The notes under the pieces: generated by a model
Told to the model about the DNA's origin: nothing
What the model saw: only the letters and a program-made list of their open reading frames with translations
The model's database searches: none
DNA from: Alternaria dauci
Taxonomy: Eukaryota > Ascomycota > Dothideomycetes > Pleosporales > Pleosporaceae
Direction of reading: 5' to 3'
Length of the DNA stretch: 64,000 bases
NCBI RefSeq assembly: GCF_042100115.1
Contig: NC_091276.1
Coordinates: 1,550,001-1,614,000 of the forward strand
Shown here: piece by piece, positions 11,962-24,780 of the stretch
Position numbering within the stretch: position 1 is the stretch's first letter
How the letters are laid out: each line of letters begins with the position of its first letter
Program-made: the position numbers and the translations under genes

Positions 11962-12174
11962 ATGAAGCTCCTCAGCCTTGCTTTTACCGTGTTAACACTC
12001 GCCGCCACCAGCGCAGTTGCAGCACCAGCACCTACCTGTGAAGGACGCTACTGTATCGTCTACCCCGAACCGTGGACTGGTGCCCGCAGAAATGTGTCTG
12101 TAGACTGCAAGACCAACGCCGTCTCTTCTTTTATTTGGTGCACGGGAGCATGTGAAGATGGTGCCTGTCTATGA
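11962..12174 (+). CDS. Small cysteine-rich secreted protein, 70 aa (candidate effector)
   Basis: ATG at 11962 opens MKLLSLAFTVLTLAATSAVA, a clear signal peptide of about 20 residues, and the frame ends at TGA 12172-12174. The mature part has about 50 residues with six cysteines (TC, YC, DC, WC, AC, AC), enough for three disulfides, plus one NVS glycosylation site. The frame is open upstream to 11806, but the ATG is chosen because it starts the signal peptide and follows the TATA box at a normal distance. Small secreted Cys-rich proteins of this kind include fungal effectors and antimicrobial peptides. No homologous family recognised, so the role is unknown. Confidence 0.75.
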   Translation: MKLLSLAFTVLTLAATSAVAAPAPTCEGRYCIVYPEPWTGARRNVSVDCKTNAVSSFIWCTGACEDGACL

Positions 12175-15100
12175 TCGATTGGCTTGACTTGGTCATGGCG
12201 AAAGAAGGTCAGTGCGTCTAATCCGCTGTGAGCAATGAATCTCAAGGCTGACCGATGGCAAAGATGAGAGAGAAGCTGCTGGGAACATTGTGGTTGTAGC
12301 GAAGGCTGATGTCCTAATCTTTGGAGGTTTTAAGATGGGAGACTGCTGTAGAGGTGGTGTGATCGCAGTCCGATAGGGTTTTCTGTGTAGGGAATAAAAT
12401 AATAATCTAGTAAGCTGACGAATGCATGTAAATATGTAGGCTCCAGTGCGAACTCCCACTATCCTTTCCCTGCTCGAGTTGCGAAAGAGCGAAGCACACG
12501 AAGTGACGCTCTTTGGCCAAGATTCCACATGTGACAATCGCATTAAAACAGGATCCGTAAATGGTAGGAATAAGAGTCAACGACCACGATGGTACCAGGA
12601 AAGAACAGTATGGAAGAGCCGCACCTACGGATTGCATGACGAAGTAGGAGCAAGCTGACATGGCAAGCAGAGGAGACGACTGCCACGGTCAGGTGGACTG
12701 GTGCGTAAGGTGACGTATACCTGTCCTTCTCGAAATGGAGTACGGTTGACGACCCATACAATCCATGTTATCAGAAATGCATACAGTTGTGTTTGTAGAT
12801 GGGGCTGTGTAAAGCCTAAATGGCCCATGTTGTGAGTGCTAGGTTATCTGGTATGCTGATTCGTACCCGCGGAGCAGAATCCAGATGTCGGGACGTTCCT
12901 AATCGCCATGAGAGGCTGTTGATACGATCAGATAGAAAGGGCCGTGAACTCGTGTTAGCGCCCTGCACTTTCTGCGACGCTGATTGAGCAGCGCGCATCC
13001 AATACCAACAGATGATCTGCATCCGCACTTCTACTTCAAGCCTCGTATATGTGCAGTCGTCAGAAATGGCGCTGGACCCAACGTCTGCAGCCGCTGAACC
13101 TCCCGCATCAAGTAAGGGTACCAACGGTGCCAACATACCAATAGGCTCTCCACACGCGCATTCTTTTACCGATCAGATGATGTCTTCTAGAAGGACAGGG
13201 ACTTCCAGAAGGCGGGAGCCGCCCTTTGGTAATGCAAATGTAGATCTATTTCAAGCCGTTCGGTGCTTGATAGGCACTCGGATCTCATCGAACGACAGCG
13301 GAAGGAGCGTGCAGCATGCCAGCGCATTGTAGATGGCAAGCCCTGTGGAATACCATGTACGATGCCATGGACAAAAAGGTATGCGGTTGCTGTTATCAGG
13401 CCATATGAACGCACAATGTTCGTCATGTGTGGTAATTTGAGTGCATGGTGGCTATCCCTAGGGCCCGGCTATTGGAAAGATGGGTATGTAGGGTCAAGGC
13501 CGTGCTTGTGGTAAATCGATCAAAGAAGACCCAGGGTCATGGCGTGGCTGTCCTCAGTGTGACGTTCGTGCTCAAGAGGCGTTCAGTCGCGTCTATTGGA
13601 CAGTGTAGGGCAACGTGGCTCTGCAGTACCTTTAAGAGCCTTGGATTTGATAAGATGTGGTCTGACATCGCGATGGTGTAACCAAGGAGAGGTGTGAACA
13701 GTAGAGGGTAGACGTCAGTCGCAGGCATGCACCACCCAGCCTGGAGTTGTGGTATGGTATGCTATTACGCTTTGCGCGATTGCCGTTCCGAAGCGTAATT
13801 CAAGGCATGCAAGTCCGTGCGATATTCCTGTGTTATGGAGATGGCATGGGTGTAGGCTATTTGGCAAGGCTGCAATTTTATTGAGGTGAAACGAGTGGGA
13901 CATCCAGACTTTTGGCGACCAAAGCGCTGTTCGTAGTGGGCACAGTGACAGCCAAGCTGGCTGAGGATAGTTTGCACGAGGAGTTGAGAGAAACTGCAAA
14001 CCGTATGCGAATGTGGCCATGACGCGTCTGCTTTTGTGAGTTGCAGCGGGAGAGTGCAAAGTCGCCCAGGGTATCCAGAACGACACCTTGTTCTCGAGAT
14101 GCCAACGTTTCCCATGCCAAGGCGCTGGCCCGCAAGCGTTTCTTGCTTCCTGGGTACAGGGACGACCGCGTCAGACACAACGGGCGGCAGACCGACAGCG
14201 CAAACTATCGAAAATACCGGACCAGAGTTTCATCAACAATGTCCATGAGGGTTCAGCGAGAAGACCAGAAGACGATGCTGTGTCCAGGCAGGGTAAGCTC
14301 CGGAGGATCTGTCGGAGCCCAAAGTGCGACACATCCCCATCCGGCGGAGCGTTTGACATGTGCGCGTGGTGGGTTCGCGGCTCCCAATCAATGAAGGGGT
14401 GAAACCTCCGCCTTCCGCGAACTCTAATTCTATGTTACTTTTGCGAGTCGCTCGAACTGCGGATGCAGCGGGTCATCTCATGCATGATTCGGCGGTATGC
14501 GGTGGGTACAGGATTGCGCTCGACATGGACAGTCAAGGACAGAGTCGTGCTGCCACAAAGGTTTGACACGGCTGTAGAGGACTCACGATGCTGGCAGCAC
14601 TGTGAAGCGGATCTGATCGCCCCAGGCCCTGGGGGAGGCTTCAACGGGAGAATGCGCATCCCGGCCGTTGAGGGATACAGCAAAACTGGGGCTGCATGCT
14701 TCCGATGGCAGAGCGGGCGAATCAGTGTGGCTGGAACGACGGGTAGTAATTCCCACTTGGCGCTTTCCAGCAGAAGGGCAGCAGGGGCAAGTCAGCCACG
14801 CTGATCCTTTGGGAGTGGGCCGTTTCTTGCCCACTGCTTGCTGCTGGAATCCGCCTCGCTGGCCATTGGTTTCCAGCTTTCCAGTCGGCAGTCTGTCAGC
14901 GGCGGCCGCATGGAAAAAGCACTACTGGAGAACCGTTCATGGGGGCGGTCAGCAATCAGGCAAAAACAAACAGTCGCGCGCTGGGGAGAAAGAGAGAGAG
15001 AACGAGAGATGGAGGTCATGGACCTGTACATTTGACATGGATGTGTGCGGATAATGGGCATCCGTCAGGCCATTTCAATCTGCTGTGCGCGCCAGCTCCG

Positions 15101-16476
15101 TCACACGGCACGTTCTTGGCACTGGGCAGTATCTCCTGTGGCATCGTGCATCCCCCCCCTCCCATACACCAGTGAACCTACCACAGAAACCGGCTGTGAA
15201 CCCAGACGTGGCGTCGCAGCTGAGCGCCGGGTTGGAATTAGCATCGTCGGAAGCGTAAAGGCGACCAGCAGTGGCGCTGGGAATATGCTACTGCAGCATG
15301 GCGATGCCGTTTGTCTTGGTGTCTAGCCAGCGCGCCAGGGCCCCCAGGACGATGTGATGGAACGACACCATGGCTGCTCATCGACGACCTGGATGTGAGC
15401 TGGAACCGTGTGATCGGTGGGCCGCTCACCTAGTTAGCCCAACTTTGGTGCTCGCTCCAAGGCGTACGAGTCATGTAGCTGCCTCTCAGCCATCTTCCGG
15501 TGGCTGGCGTATGCAGTGCATGCAGCGAGAGAGAAGGTGTGGAGAGCAGTCTTGTCCAAGGGCCTGAGCAGGTGTGCGTCGAGCGAGCCATGGTTCTCGA
15601 CACAAGGCCCTTCTGCAGAGGCTGCAGGTGAGCGCGCGAGGCGTCCGCGGAGCATTCATGGGTTGCACGCTATCTACAGCAGACTAGACAGACTAGACTC
15701 GCTTTGTTCGCTCCAGTTCGGCTAATACTGTCAGTGCCCAGGTGCAGATGAGCCTGATCGAGTGGGCCTCCCAGCCGTCCCCTCTCATAGCCGCGTGCCC
15801 TCAGCTCTCCCCATTCTTCACATATCCATCGCCGATTCTTGCACCCTCCATTGCAATTGCGGCTTCCGACGACTGGTGGACCATTGAGTTTGCGACCTGT
15901 GTTGGGACATACTTTCGCTCACAGTCGACTTTGGACAAAGTTAGCCAGCCTCGCCGTCGCCTCTCTTCTGGCCCCCAGCACCCGTCCGTCTCAGCACCAC
16001 CAGCCATCGGCCGCAGCAACGCACCAGACAACCCGTCTCGTCGCGTCTCCCGTCGTCGAAACCACCTTTTCGCCGCACCTGTCGCTTTGCGCAATATTTT
16101 GGCAGCGCTCTCGCATCTCTTTTTGTTGGTAAGTTTTCCCATGCCGCCTTTTTCCGTGTTCTTGGGATGCCGACAGAGCGGACACGCGTCAGCCAGCAAG
16201 TGCGGACGTGGCCTTGGGGCATCCACGAGATGCAACTCATGGAAGTGTCAAAGACATGTGCTGACAAGGCCAGCTTGCGTGCATACCGTGGTTGAGACGA
16301 GTGCAGTTGTTGTCCTAGCCTACCCAACCCAGGCCAACCCAGAGTACCAATTGTGTGGTCGCCGACGTAAGTGCGCCCTTGTGGTGGGTGGAGCGAGGTA
16401 GTCCCTGAGATCGACTCGCTCCAAGTCTGCTACCACGCGGCATACTGACTCGCCATAGAGAGACGCCGCACCCAAC
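12175..16476. other. Long gene-free stretch upstream of veA, about 4.3 kb
   Basis: No gene I can support on either strand. Many frames of 60-137 codons overlap in opposite directions without motifs. From about 15.7 kb the sequence becomes pyrimidine-rich and holds splice-like signals, for example GTAAGT near 16131 and 16366 with CATAG just before 16460. This suggests a long veA 5' leader with one or more introns and short upstream frames. The rest may be promoter. Confidence 0.45.
12393..12398 (+). terminator. Candidate polyadenylation signal AATAAA
   Basis: AATAAA in GGAATAAAATAATAATC about 220 nt after the stop of the small secreted protein gene. Positional inference only. Confidence 0.3.
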
Positions 16477-18279
16477 ATGAACACGATTGCCGTCAGCAAC
16501 GAGACAAAGTCTCAGTTTATTCGCACCACCAAGGATGGCCGCCAGATTCGCTACAACCTCCAGGTAATCCAGCAGCCCGAGCGCGCGCGTGCCTGTGGTA
16601 GCGGCGCAAAGTCGAGTGCCGATCGCCGCCCAGTTGACCCTCCCCCCATTGTCGAGCTTCGCGTCTTCGAGAATGACCAGGACATCACCTTTGCCTACAA
16701 TGCCAACTTCTTCCTTCACGCCAGCCTGGAGAATGCGCGGCCCATCGCAGCCGGACGCAGCCAGTCTTCGGCGGGCCCCAGCTTCCCTGTCCTCACCGGC
16801 ACCCCAGTTGCAGGCATGGCCTACCTCGAGCGCCCTACACCCGCGGGCTACTTCATCTTTCCCGACCTGTCTGTTCGCCATGAGGGCAAGTACCGCCTGA
16901 GCTTTGCACTGTTTGAGAATCTGGCAGAGGTCAAGGACCTCGACCCCGGCGACCCAGACGTCATCTACGACGGCAACCACTTCGTCACCCACCGCGCCGA
17001 AGTCAAGTCGGCACCGTTTACCGTCTTCTCCGCTAAGAAATTCCCTGGTCTCTCCGAGAGCACTGCTTTGAGCCGTCAGGTCGCCGAGCAGGGCTGCCGC
17101 GTCCGCATCCGTCGCGATGTGAGGATGAGGCGCCGCGAGAACAAGTCGTCCAAGGAGTGGGACGACTACGACGAAGAGGGCGGTGGCTACGACCGCGCTC
17201 GAGGAACAGCGACCCCGGACAACTACCATCAACCATCCAACGCCCCTCTCGATGACCGTCCCCGCTCCGTCTCCAACGCCAGTAACCACTCACTGGCACC
17301 GCCACGCCGTCCGAGCATGGAAGAGATGGGACATGGCTACCCGGCTAGCAATAGCTACCACCAACAACAGATGCCTCCACCGCAGAACCCCACCTACTCA
17401 CAAATGCCGTCGTACGCGTCGAGCCAACAACACCAATACTCCCAACAGTACTCGGCTCCACAAACAGCGTCTATGATGCAGTCTCCTCAACACTCCACTG
17501 CATACTCGCAACACCCGCAACATGCGCAACACAGCAGCTACTCAAGCCAGCACCAATCCCAGCCAGCAATGCCCGTGAGCCAGCAGTACGGATACTCCAA
17601 CTACCAACAGCCGGCACACTATGAGCAGGTGCCTCCCGCCCGCCAGGAACAGGTGCCTCCCGAATATGCTCACCCAGCCGAGTACCGCCGTCCGTCTGTG
17701 ACCCAGCCGTCCACACAACAATACTCGGCATCCAGCCATACGATGCAGTCATACGGCTCAATGGATCAGTACAGCCGGCCGCAGCAAATGAGCCAGCCTT
17801 TGCAGCCTCTGCAACCCCTTCACACCTCTCCGCAGTCGTACGCCTCATCCACTCCAAGTGCCGTGCATACACCTAGCCACCAGGCGCTGCCATCATTGCG
17901 ACCCATTGTCGCCGACAAATTGGAGCCTGTGTCGCCTTCTTTCCAATCGCCTCCTGGTACTCTCTCGGCCACCATGTCTGTCAACTCGGACGGTTCGACT
18001 CAGAACTACGCTCTGCCCAAGTTCAACCCCCAGGCACAGGGTCTTCCGCCCATGTCGGCCGGATCCAGCAACAAACGTTCCTTCTCGAGCACCTTTGATT
18101 CTCGTCACCTGAATGAACGCATGGTTGCAGGAAGCAGACCCCAGCCGTCTGGTGCCGGCTATACCTATGACACTGCCGACTCGCCGGACATGGAGGAGCC
18201 AATGGACCGAGCGGCCATGAGTTATCGGCGTGCAGACGGAACGCAACGACAACGTCATGTTCCCGCAGTAGGTCACTGA
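16477..18279 (+). CDS. veA: Velvet family developmental regulator VeA
   Basis: A 600-aa protein starting [16 protein letters not shown], the characteristic VeA N-terminus. The velvet domain spans roughly residues 20-220, with [18 protein letters not shown] near its start, PPPIVELRV, then [16 protein letters not shown] and the closing basic [11 protein letters not shown]. Downstream is a long Gln/Ser/Pro/Tyr-rich tail (about 290-490), typically disordered in VeA and linked to PEST-type turnover. In other ascomycetes VeA bridges VelB and LaeA in the nucleus and links light, sporulation and secondary metabolism. The frame is intronless. A possible short terminal intron (GTAGGT at 18265 to TAG near 18306) would change only the last few residues. 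Confidence 0.95.
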   Translation: MNTIAVSNETKSQFIRTTKDGRQIRYNLQVIQQPERARACGSGAKSSADRRPVDPPPIVELRVFENDQDITFAYNANFFLHASLENARPIAAGRSQSSAGPSFPVLTGTPVAGMAYLERPTPAGYFIFPDLSVRHEGKYRLSFALFENLAEVKDLDPGDPDVIYDGNHFVTHRAEVKSAPFTVFSAKKFPGLSESTALSRQVAEQGCRVRIRRDVRMRRRENKSSKEWDDYDEEGGGYDRARGTATPDNYHQPSNAPLDDRPRSVSNASNHSLAPPRRPSMEEMGHGYPASNSYHQQQMPPPQNPTYSQMPSYASSQQHQYSQQYSAPQTASMMQSPQHSTAYSQHPQHAQHSSYSSQHQSQPAMPVSQQYGYSNYQQPAHYEQVPPARQEQVPPEYAHPAEYRRPSVTQPSTQQYSASSHTMQSYGSMDQYSRPQQMSQPLQPLQPLHTSPQSYASSTPSAVHTPSHQALPSLRPIVADKLEPVSPSFQSPPGTLSATMSVNSDGSTQNYALPKFNPQAQGLPPMSAGSSNKRSFSSTFDSRHLNERMVAGSRPQPSGAGYTYDTADSPDMEEPMDRAAMSYRRADGTQRQRHVPAVGH

Positions 18280-19384
18280 CGTTGTCCACTGCTGACGACC
18301 GTGTAGCCGTAACAGGAACGGCACCCAGTCTATACGTTGCATAGGGATCTGTTGGTGGAGTACGGCGTTATGTGTGCTGTTACGGATCTAATGTGCTCGA
18401 ATCATCTATACCCCCCTGAGTACGACGAATGCGCCATCTGGTTACGGCAAGCTTTCCATTTTATCACTGTATCCTGTCTTTCAATGCTTTATTATCTATA
18501 TGTCAGCTGGCGAGCTGCACACTACCTTTCCTTTTACTTTACCCGTCACACAAAAACACCCCTTTACTACACATACCCCTAGCGAGGCATTACTTCCTCT
18601 GTTTCCTTTTCTCTATTATTCCTATCGTGTATTTTGTCCGGAAGTACGAAGCAAAACATGCAGCTCAACAAAATGAGAGCGTTGTCATTCATTTCCTTGC
18701 ATGCGTTGATGAAATCGTGATTTTCGTTCCTACGGGCTCCAAGTTGCAAACCCGGATAATGGGACAAGAAAGTACATGCATGGCTATGCGACATGGGAGG
18801 GAGGCTGCCTGTAGTTTGTGTAGATTCCATAGGCTAAATCTATGGCACGCTGTGCGTCGTCAAACCCTGGTTATGATGTGTGTACCTTACCAGCCTTTGC
18901 GTCTGTCTGCAACCGGCGCATCTCCAGAGTACCCCTCCAACCTACCCCGCGTCCCAAACAAGACAAACACAATCACGCAATTTCTGGGCGTCCTACCAGA
19001 ACGTGCGCTATGACAATCGAGGGTACGATGTGGCCGTCTTTTATACATAACAGGTTAACAGAGATTCAGTAAGTTTTCAGATCATGCCCCAAACGATAGC
19101 GGGATACCTTTAGCTAGCCAATGAAAGCATGGTATGAGTGTGGCCATGGCTTTCAGCACAGTTCCGCAGTAGGAAGCTACTAAGATGCTCTGGATACAAG
19201 AGTAATTCTTACCCACGTGGGAGTAGATGACGTGACAGAGACGGCTGTTGGCACAATTGACTGTCTGCTCCTCCCCTCTTTCTGAATCCTGTCCCTCGAT
19301 CGCGTCTACCAACTAACGTGAATACCTGGAGCTCATCCACTCAACACACTACTACAATATACAACTTGAAGACCAAGATTGAAA
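18280..19384. other. Intergenic region
   Basis: 3' flank of veA followed by the promoter of the sulfhydrylase gene. A 194-codon frame at 18429-19013 has no motif. Nothing else seen apart from the CACGTG site listed separately. Confidence 0.45.
19212..19236 (+). promoter_or_regulatory. CACGTG palindrome plus TGACGTGA upstream of the sulfhydrylase gene
   Basis: CCCACGTGGG (19212-19221), a perfect ten-base palindrome, is followed by GATGACGTGAC, about 150-170 nt before the ATG at 19385. In yeast, CACGTG is the Cbf1 site of sulfur-assimilation genes including MET17. The match to that logic is suggestive, but the filamentous-fungal regulator may differ. Confidence 0.4.
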
Positions 19385-21031
<1,647 letters not shown>

Positions 21032-22063
21032 GAATGCCTCGCGATTCCTTGACTGTAAGGCGTTGGATACGACAGAGGTGAAGGCCATGTCATGGACGGC
21101 TAGAAAGAATATTCGGACTTGGGGACTGTTGCCATGTACCGATTGCAAGCTGTTGCGCACATTGAATCATCTCGTCCATATCTCGTACGAAGTCGCATAC
21201 TCGTTATTTTAGTTTGGTGCGAGACGGCCGAAGGCGCCGAGAACGCACCAAGCAAGCCGAGGTATCTTCCCCGCCAATCAGAATAGGGCCGCTCCGTGGC
21301 GGAACGAGCAACAAGGGTCGTGTCCGCGTGGTTTCGTGGGGAATGTGTCACGTCGGGGCAGCATGTGAAAGCGCGAATCTCACATGCGCACTTGTGCATC
21401 GACTCTCTCTTTCGCCGAATGAGTGTGTATCCTCAACGCCAACGCAGCTTGCACAGTGCCGGCCAAGTGTGAGCGCCCCGTAGCGTTCCCCGCGAATACA
21501 TGGAAGAGAGGCGCTCTCACCCAAGTCTGGAGAAAAGCGGGCGCCCAGACACGGGGGCTCAGCTACATTTGGCGCACATGACCGGTAGCCCGCTGGCGTC
21601 CGGTGCTGGAGGCCAGCTTGAGCCTAGGCCCAGTTTTCATCTTCGTTTTGATTGGACAGGCGCGTCATGATGACTTTACCGAGGCACGTTTTGCGCAGAG
21701 GATTAGTTCGTAGCATCGACCCTTGCTTTCGAATCCGTGTCCTGTCTCGTCTTCTCTATTCTGTTTGTCCAACTGCAGCTGTCTAGAGTTGTTGCATCTT
21801 TCCCCATTCATAGTCGGCAGCTGAAGAGAAGAGGAGGAGGAACACTAGTGACGAGCACTATAGGTACGTGAGGTCACCTGCATATTGGAAGCTGGAAGCT
21901 CAGGTGCTTCACGCGCCAAATTCCATCATCGACTGTCGTTGACCAAGAACTTTGCTGATTCATACGATAGAGCAGAAAGCTCACACCAGCTTGTCGGCAT
22001 TTTCTCCACACGCGACACGAAGCCTGTCAAATCGAACCTCTACATACACAAAAACGAGCAATC
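21032..22063. other. Intergenic region, promoter of the acyl-CoA synthetase
   Basis: No gene seen. Contains two CCGAGG sites and a possible 5'-leader intron donor (GTACGTGAG near 21865). Confidence 0.45.
21257..21684 (+). promoter_or_regulatory. Two CCGAGG (CCTCGG) sites upstream of the acyl-CoA synthetase
   Basis: CCGAGG occurs at 21257-21262 and 21679-21684, about 0.8 and 0.4 kb before the ATG at 22064. CCTCGG is the core recognised by the FarA/FarB zinc-cluster activators of fatty-acid catabolism in Aspergillus. About one chance hit per two kilobases is expected on both strands together, so two in one kilobase is only mild support. Confidence 0.3.
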
Positions 22064-24238
22064 ATGTTCACATCTTCAGATGCTCAGATTGATCGCGCAG
22101 CCGAGCTGCACGAGCCCCCAGCCAAGGGACAGCCCTACAGTGTAGCGTTGCCGGGCTCAGAGGCAGAGGGAAGGAGTGCCATCTACAGGCACTGGAGATT
22201 CACAGACAAGCCCCTGTTGGACCACCTGGTTCCCGACATCAGAACACCACACGAAGCATTTGAGAACTCGGTTGCGAAATGGCCCAAGAACAGATGCCTG
22301 GGACACCGCCCATACGACACGGCTACCAAGACGTTTGGCCCCTACGTTTGGCAAGACTACGAGACCGTCGCCAAGCGGAGAACCAACTTCGGCGCCGGTC
22401 TCGTACATTTGCACAAACAAGCCGGCGTTACCGCGCCCAAGTACGGTGTCGGGCTGTGGTGTCAGAACAGGCCGGAATGGCAGATTACCGATCTGGCGTG
22501 CATGTCCCAAGGCCTCTACACGGTTTCCATTTACGACACCCTTGGCCCGGACGCGACCGAATACATCATCAACCATTCCGAGTTGACTTGCGTAGTTGCC
22601 GGAATGAACCATGTTTCTGCGCTGTTGAAGCTGAAGCCTCGACTACCCTCGCTCAAGGTCATCGTGGTGCTCGACCCACTGTCAGCTGGCGAGCTTCCCG
22701 GGGAGTCCAAGGGCGACATCCTGAACTCGCTTGCTAGTGAGCAAGGTGTCACAATACACTATATCCGCGATGTGGAGGCTTTGGGTGAGAGGCAGCCGAT
22801 TCCCATGAACCTGCCTACACCTGAAGACATTATTACCATCAACTACACATCTGGCACCACAGGCAACCCCAAGGGCGTCGTTTTGACGCACCGAAACGCG
22901 CATGCCGGGGCATGCACCTCCATGACCATTATGGGTAGCGGCCCTAGCGAGATTATTTGCTCCTTCTTGCCCCTGGCACACATCTATCAGCGGCTGGGAG
23001 AACATAGTGCGCTGGCCACTGGCGCTGCTATTGGTTACTTCCACGGAAACATTGCAGAGCTCGTAGACGACTTGCAGATGCTGCGACCGACCATTTTCTC
23101 CGGTGTACCGAGGCTGTACAATCGCTTCGGAGCGAAGATCAAGGAAGCGACTGTCCAGGCAACGGGCATCAAAGGAGCACTATCCCGCCACGTGGTGTCG
23201 ACCAAGCTGGCGGCCATCAACGACAAGCAAAACCCGACCAATAAACACATGCTTTACGACCGCATTTGGGCCAAGAAGGTTTCTGCCGGTCTCGGACTGG
23301 ATCGTTGCAAGGTCTTGGTCAGTGGCTCTGCGCCCATTGACCCTAGTCTGCACCAGTTCCTCCGTATCGTGTTCGGAAGCAATTTCACGCAAGGATACGG
23401 TTTGACCGAGACGTATGCCATTGCGCTGGTCCAGCACGAGGGAGACTTCTCAGCTGGTAACTGTGGTGGCGTTGGGCCCAACACGGAGTGTGCGCTGCTC
23501 GACGTGCCTGACATGGAGTACCTCTCTACTGACAAGCCGCACCCCCGTGGTGAACTTTTGATCCGCTCTACATCGCAGTTCAGGGAGTACTTCCGTAATG
23601 AGGAGGAGACGTCCAAGGCTATTGACGCTGACGGTTGGTTCCACACTGGCGACATCTGCTCTGTCGACGAACTCGGCCACTTCAAGATCATCGACCGCCG
23701 GAAGAACGTGCTCAAGCTCGCACAGGGGGAGTACATCTCGCCCGAGCGGATTGAGAACGTGTACCTTGCCAACTGCAGCTACCTCGCGTCTGGCTACGTT
23801 CACGGCGATTCGCACCAGTCGTTCCTTGTGGCCATCTTTGGTGTCGCGCCAGACATCTTCCCGCAATTCGCGTCCAAGGTGCTGGGCGAGAAGATTCCAG
23901 AGGGTGACATTGAGAAGATAAAGGAGGCGTGCAAGAACAAGAAGGTGGAGCAGGCAGTTCTCAAGGAGCTGGACAGGGTGGGACGAAAGAACAAGTTCAA
24001 CAGCTACGAGCGTGTCAAGGCTGTGAGGTTGTTTGTCGATCCATTCACGATTGACAACCAACTTCTGACCCCGACGTAAGTTTTTCCCCTTGACGATGCG
24101 AGATGGATGATGGACTAACAAGGCAAAAACAGATTGAAGCTGAAGCGCCCGCAAACGGTCAAGGCCTTCAGGCAGCATCTAGATGACTGCTACGAGGAGG
24201 CGCTGGCTGAAGAGTCGAAGCCAAAGGCAAAGTTGTAG
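22064..24238 (+). CDS. Long-chain acyl-CoA synthetase (Faa type) with C-terminal AKL
   Basis: Exons 22064-24075 and 24133-24238 (57-nt intron, GTAAGT..ACAG) give 705 aa. It is an AMP-forming adenylate synthetase: phosphate-binding YTSGTTGNPKG at 261-271, GYGLTE at 444-449, and the fatty-acid signature WFHTGDICSVDELG followed by IDRRKNVLKLAQGEYISPE. Size and motifs fit eukaryotic long-chain acyl-CoA synthetases such as yeast Faa1/Faa4 and Faa2. The enzyme activates fatty acids to acyl-CoA with ATP for lipid synthesis or beta-oxidation. After splicing the protein ends KPKAKL; AKL matches the peroxisomal targeting signal type 1 consensus, pointing to a peroxisomal, Faa2-like role. The unspliced frame would end in ...LLTPT and lose the conserved C-terminal extension. 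Confidence 0.93.
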
Positions 24239-24780
24239 AAGACGCATTTGCATGTTTAGGAGCTGGCCGAGAACAAGGAGTCGTTAGCATGGTTGCTTTC
24301 CTGTCGCGTGGATGCTCTGGCAACCTGTGCGAGTATTGTACCACGGGACTGCGTAGGCACGGGTCAATCGAGTGTACAGTAGCGTAGACAATAATATAAA
24401 CAGAACATGATCATCAAGACGATTCTGCGAAACCTGCCCGGCTCCACTACAGACGGAAAGCTTGTGAAATTTGCAAGCGGTGAAGGATAGCGGCCAACGT
24501 GTCACGGGCCGTGGGTGGACTACAGCGAGCGGGAGCAATCAGCGGACGCCAAGTCGTTGCGTAACAGGGGTTCCCGTCAGCTCGGATACGATACCATGGA
24601 ATTATTCATGTCCGACGGGAGCTGCAACCAGCCAGCCAGCGCAACTTGTCCACCAACAGGTACAAACAACATAACCACAATCCCTCCCCTCCCCCCACAT
24701 TCCACCCTCGAAGCTGCTCCACCTTCTCTTGTCCCGACCACCACCAGACTGCATCTTGGCGCCGCGAGCACGACAAACGC
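24239..24780. other. Intergenic region
   Basis: 3' flank of the synthetase, with an A/T-rich AATAATATAAACA near 24390, and the promoter/leader of the next gene, which contains CCCTCCCCTCCCCCC. No gene seen. Confidence 0.45.

Noticed and set aside
14990..15020. AGAGAGAGAGAACGAGAGA purine run
   Set aside because: Too short and imperfect to call a functional repeat.
15742..16401. 219-codon frame before veA
   Set aside because: Low-complexity, crosses probable leader introns and ends just before the veA start; more likely 5' leader than a separate gene.
16315..17289. 324-codon minus-strand frame opposite veA
   Set aside because: Antisense shadow of the strongly conserved velvet domain.
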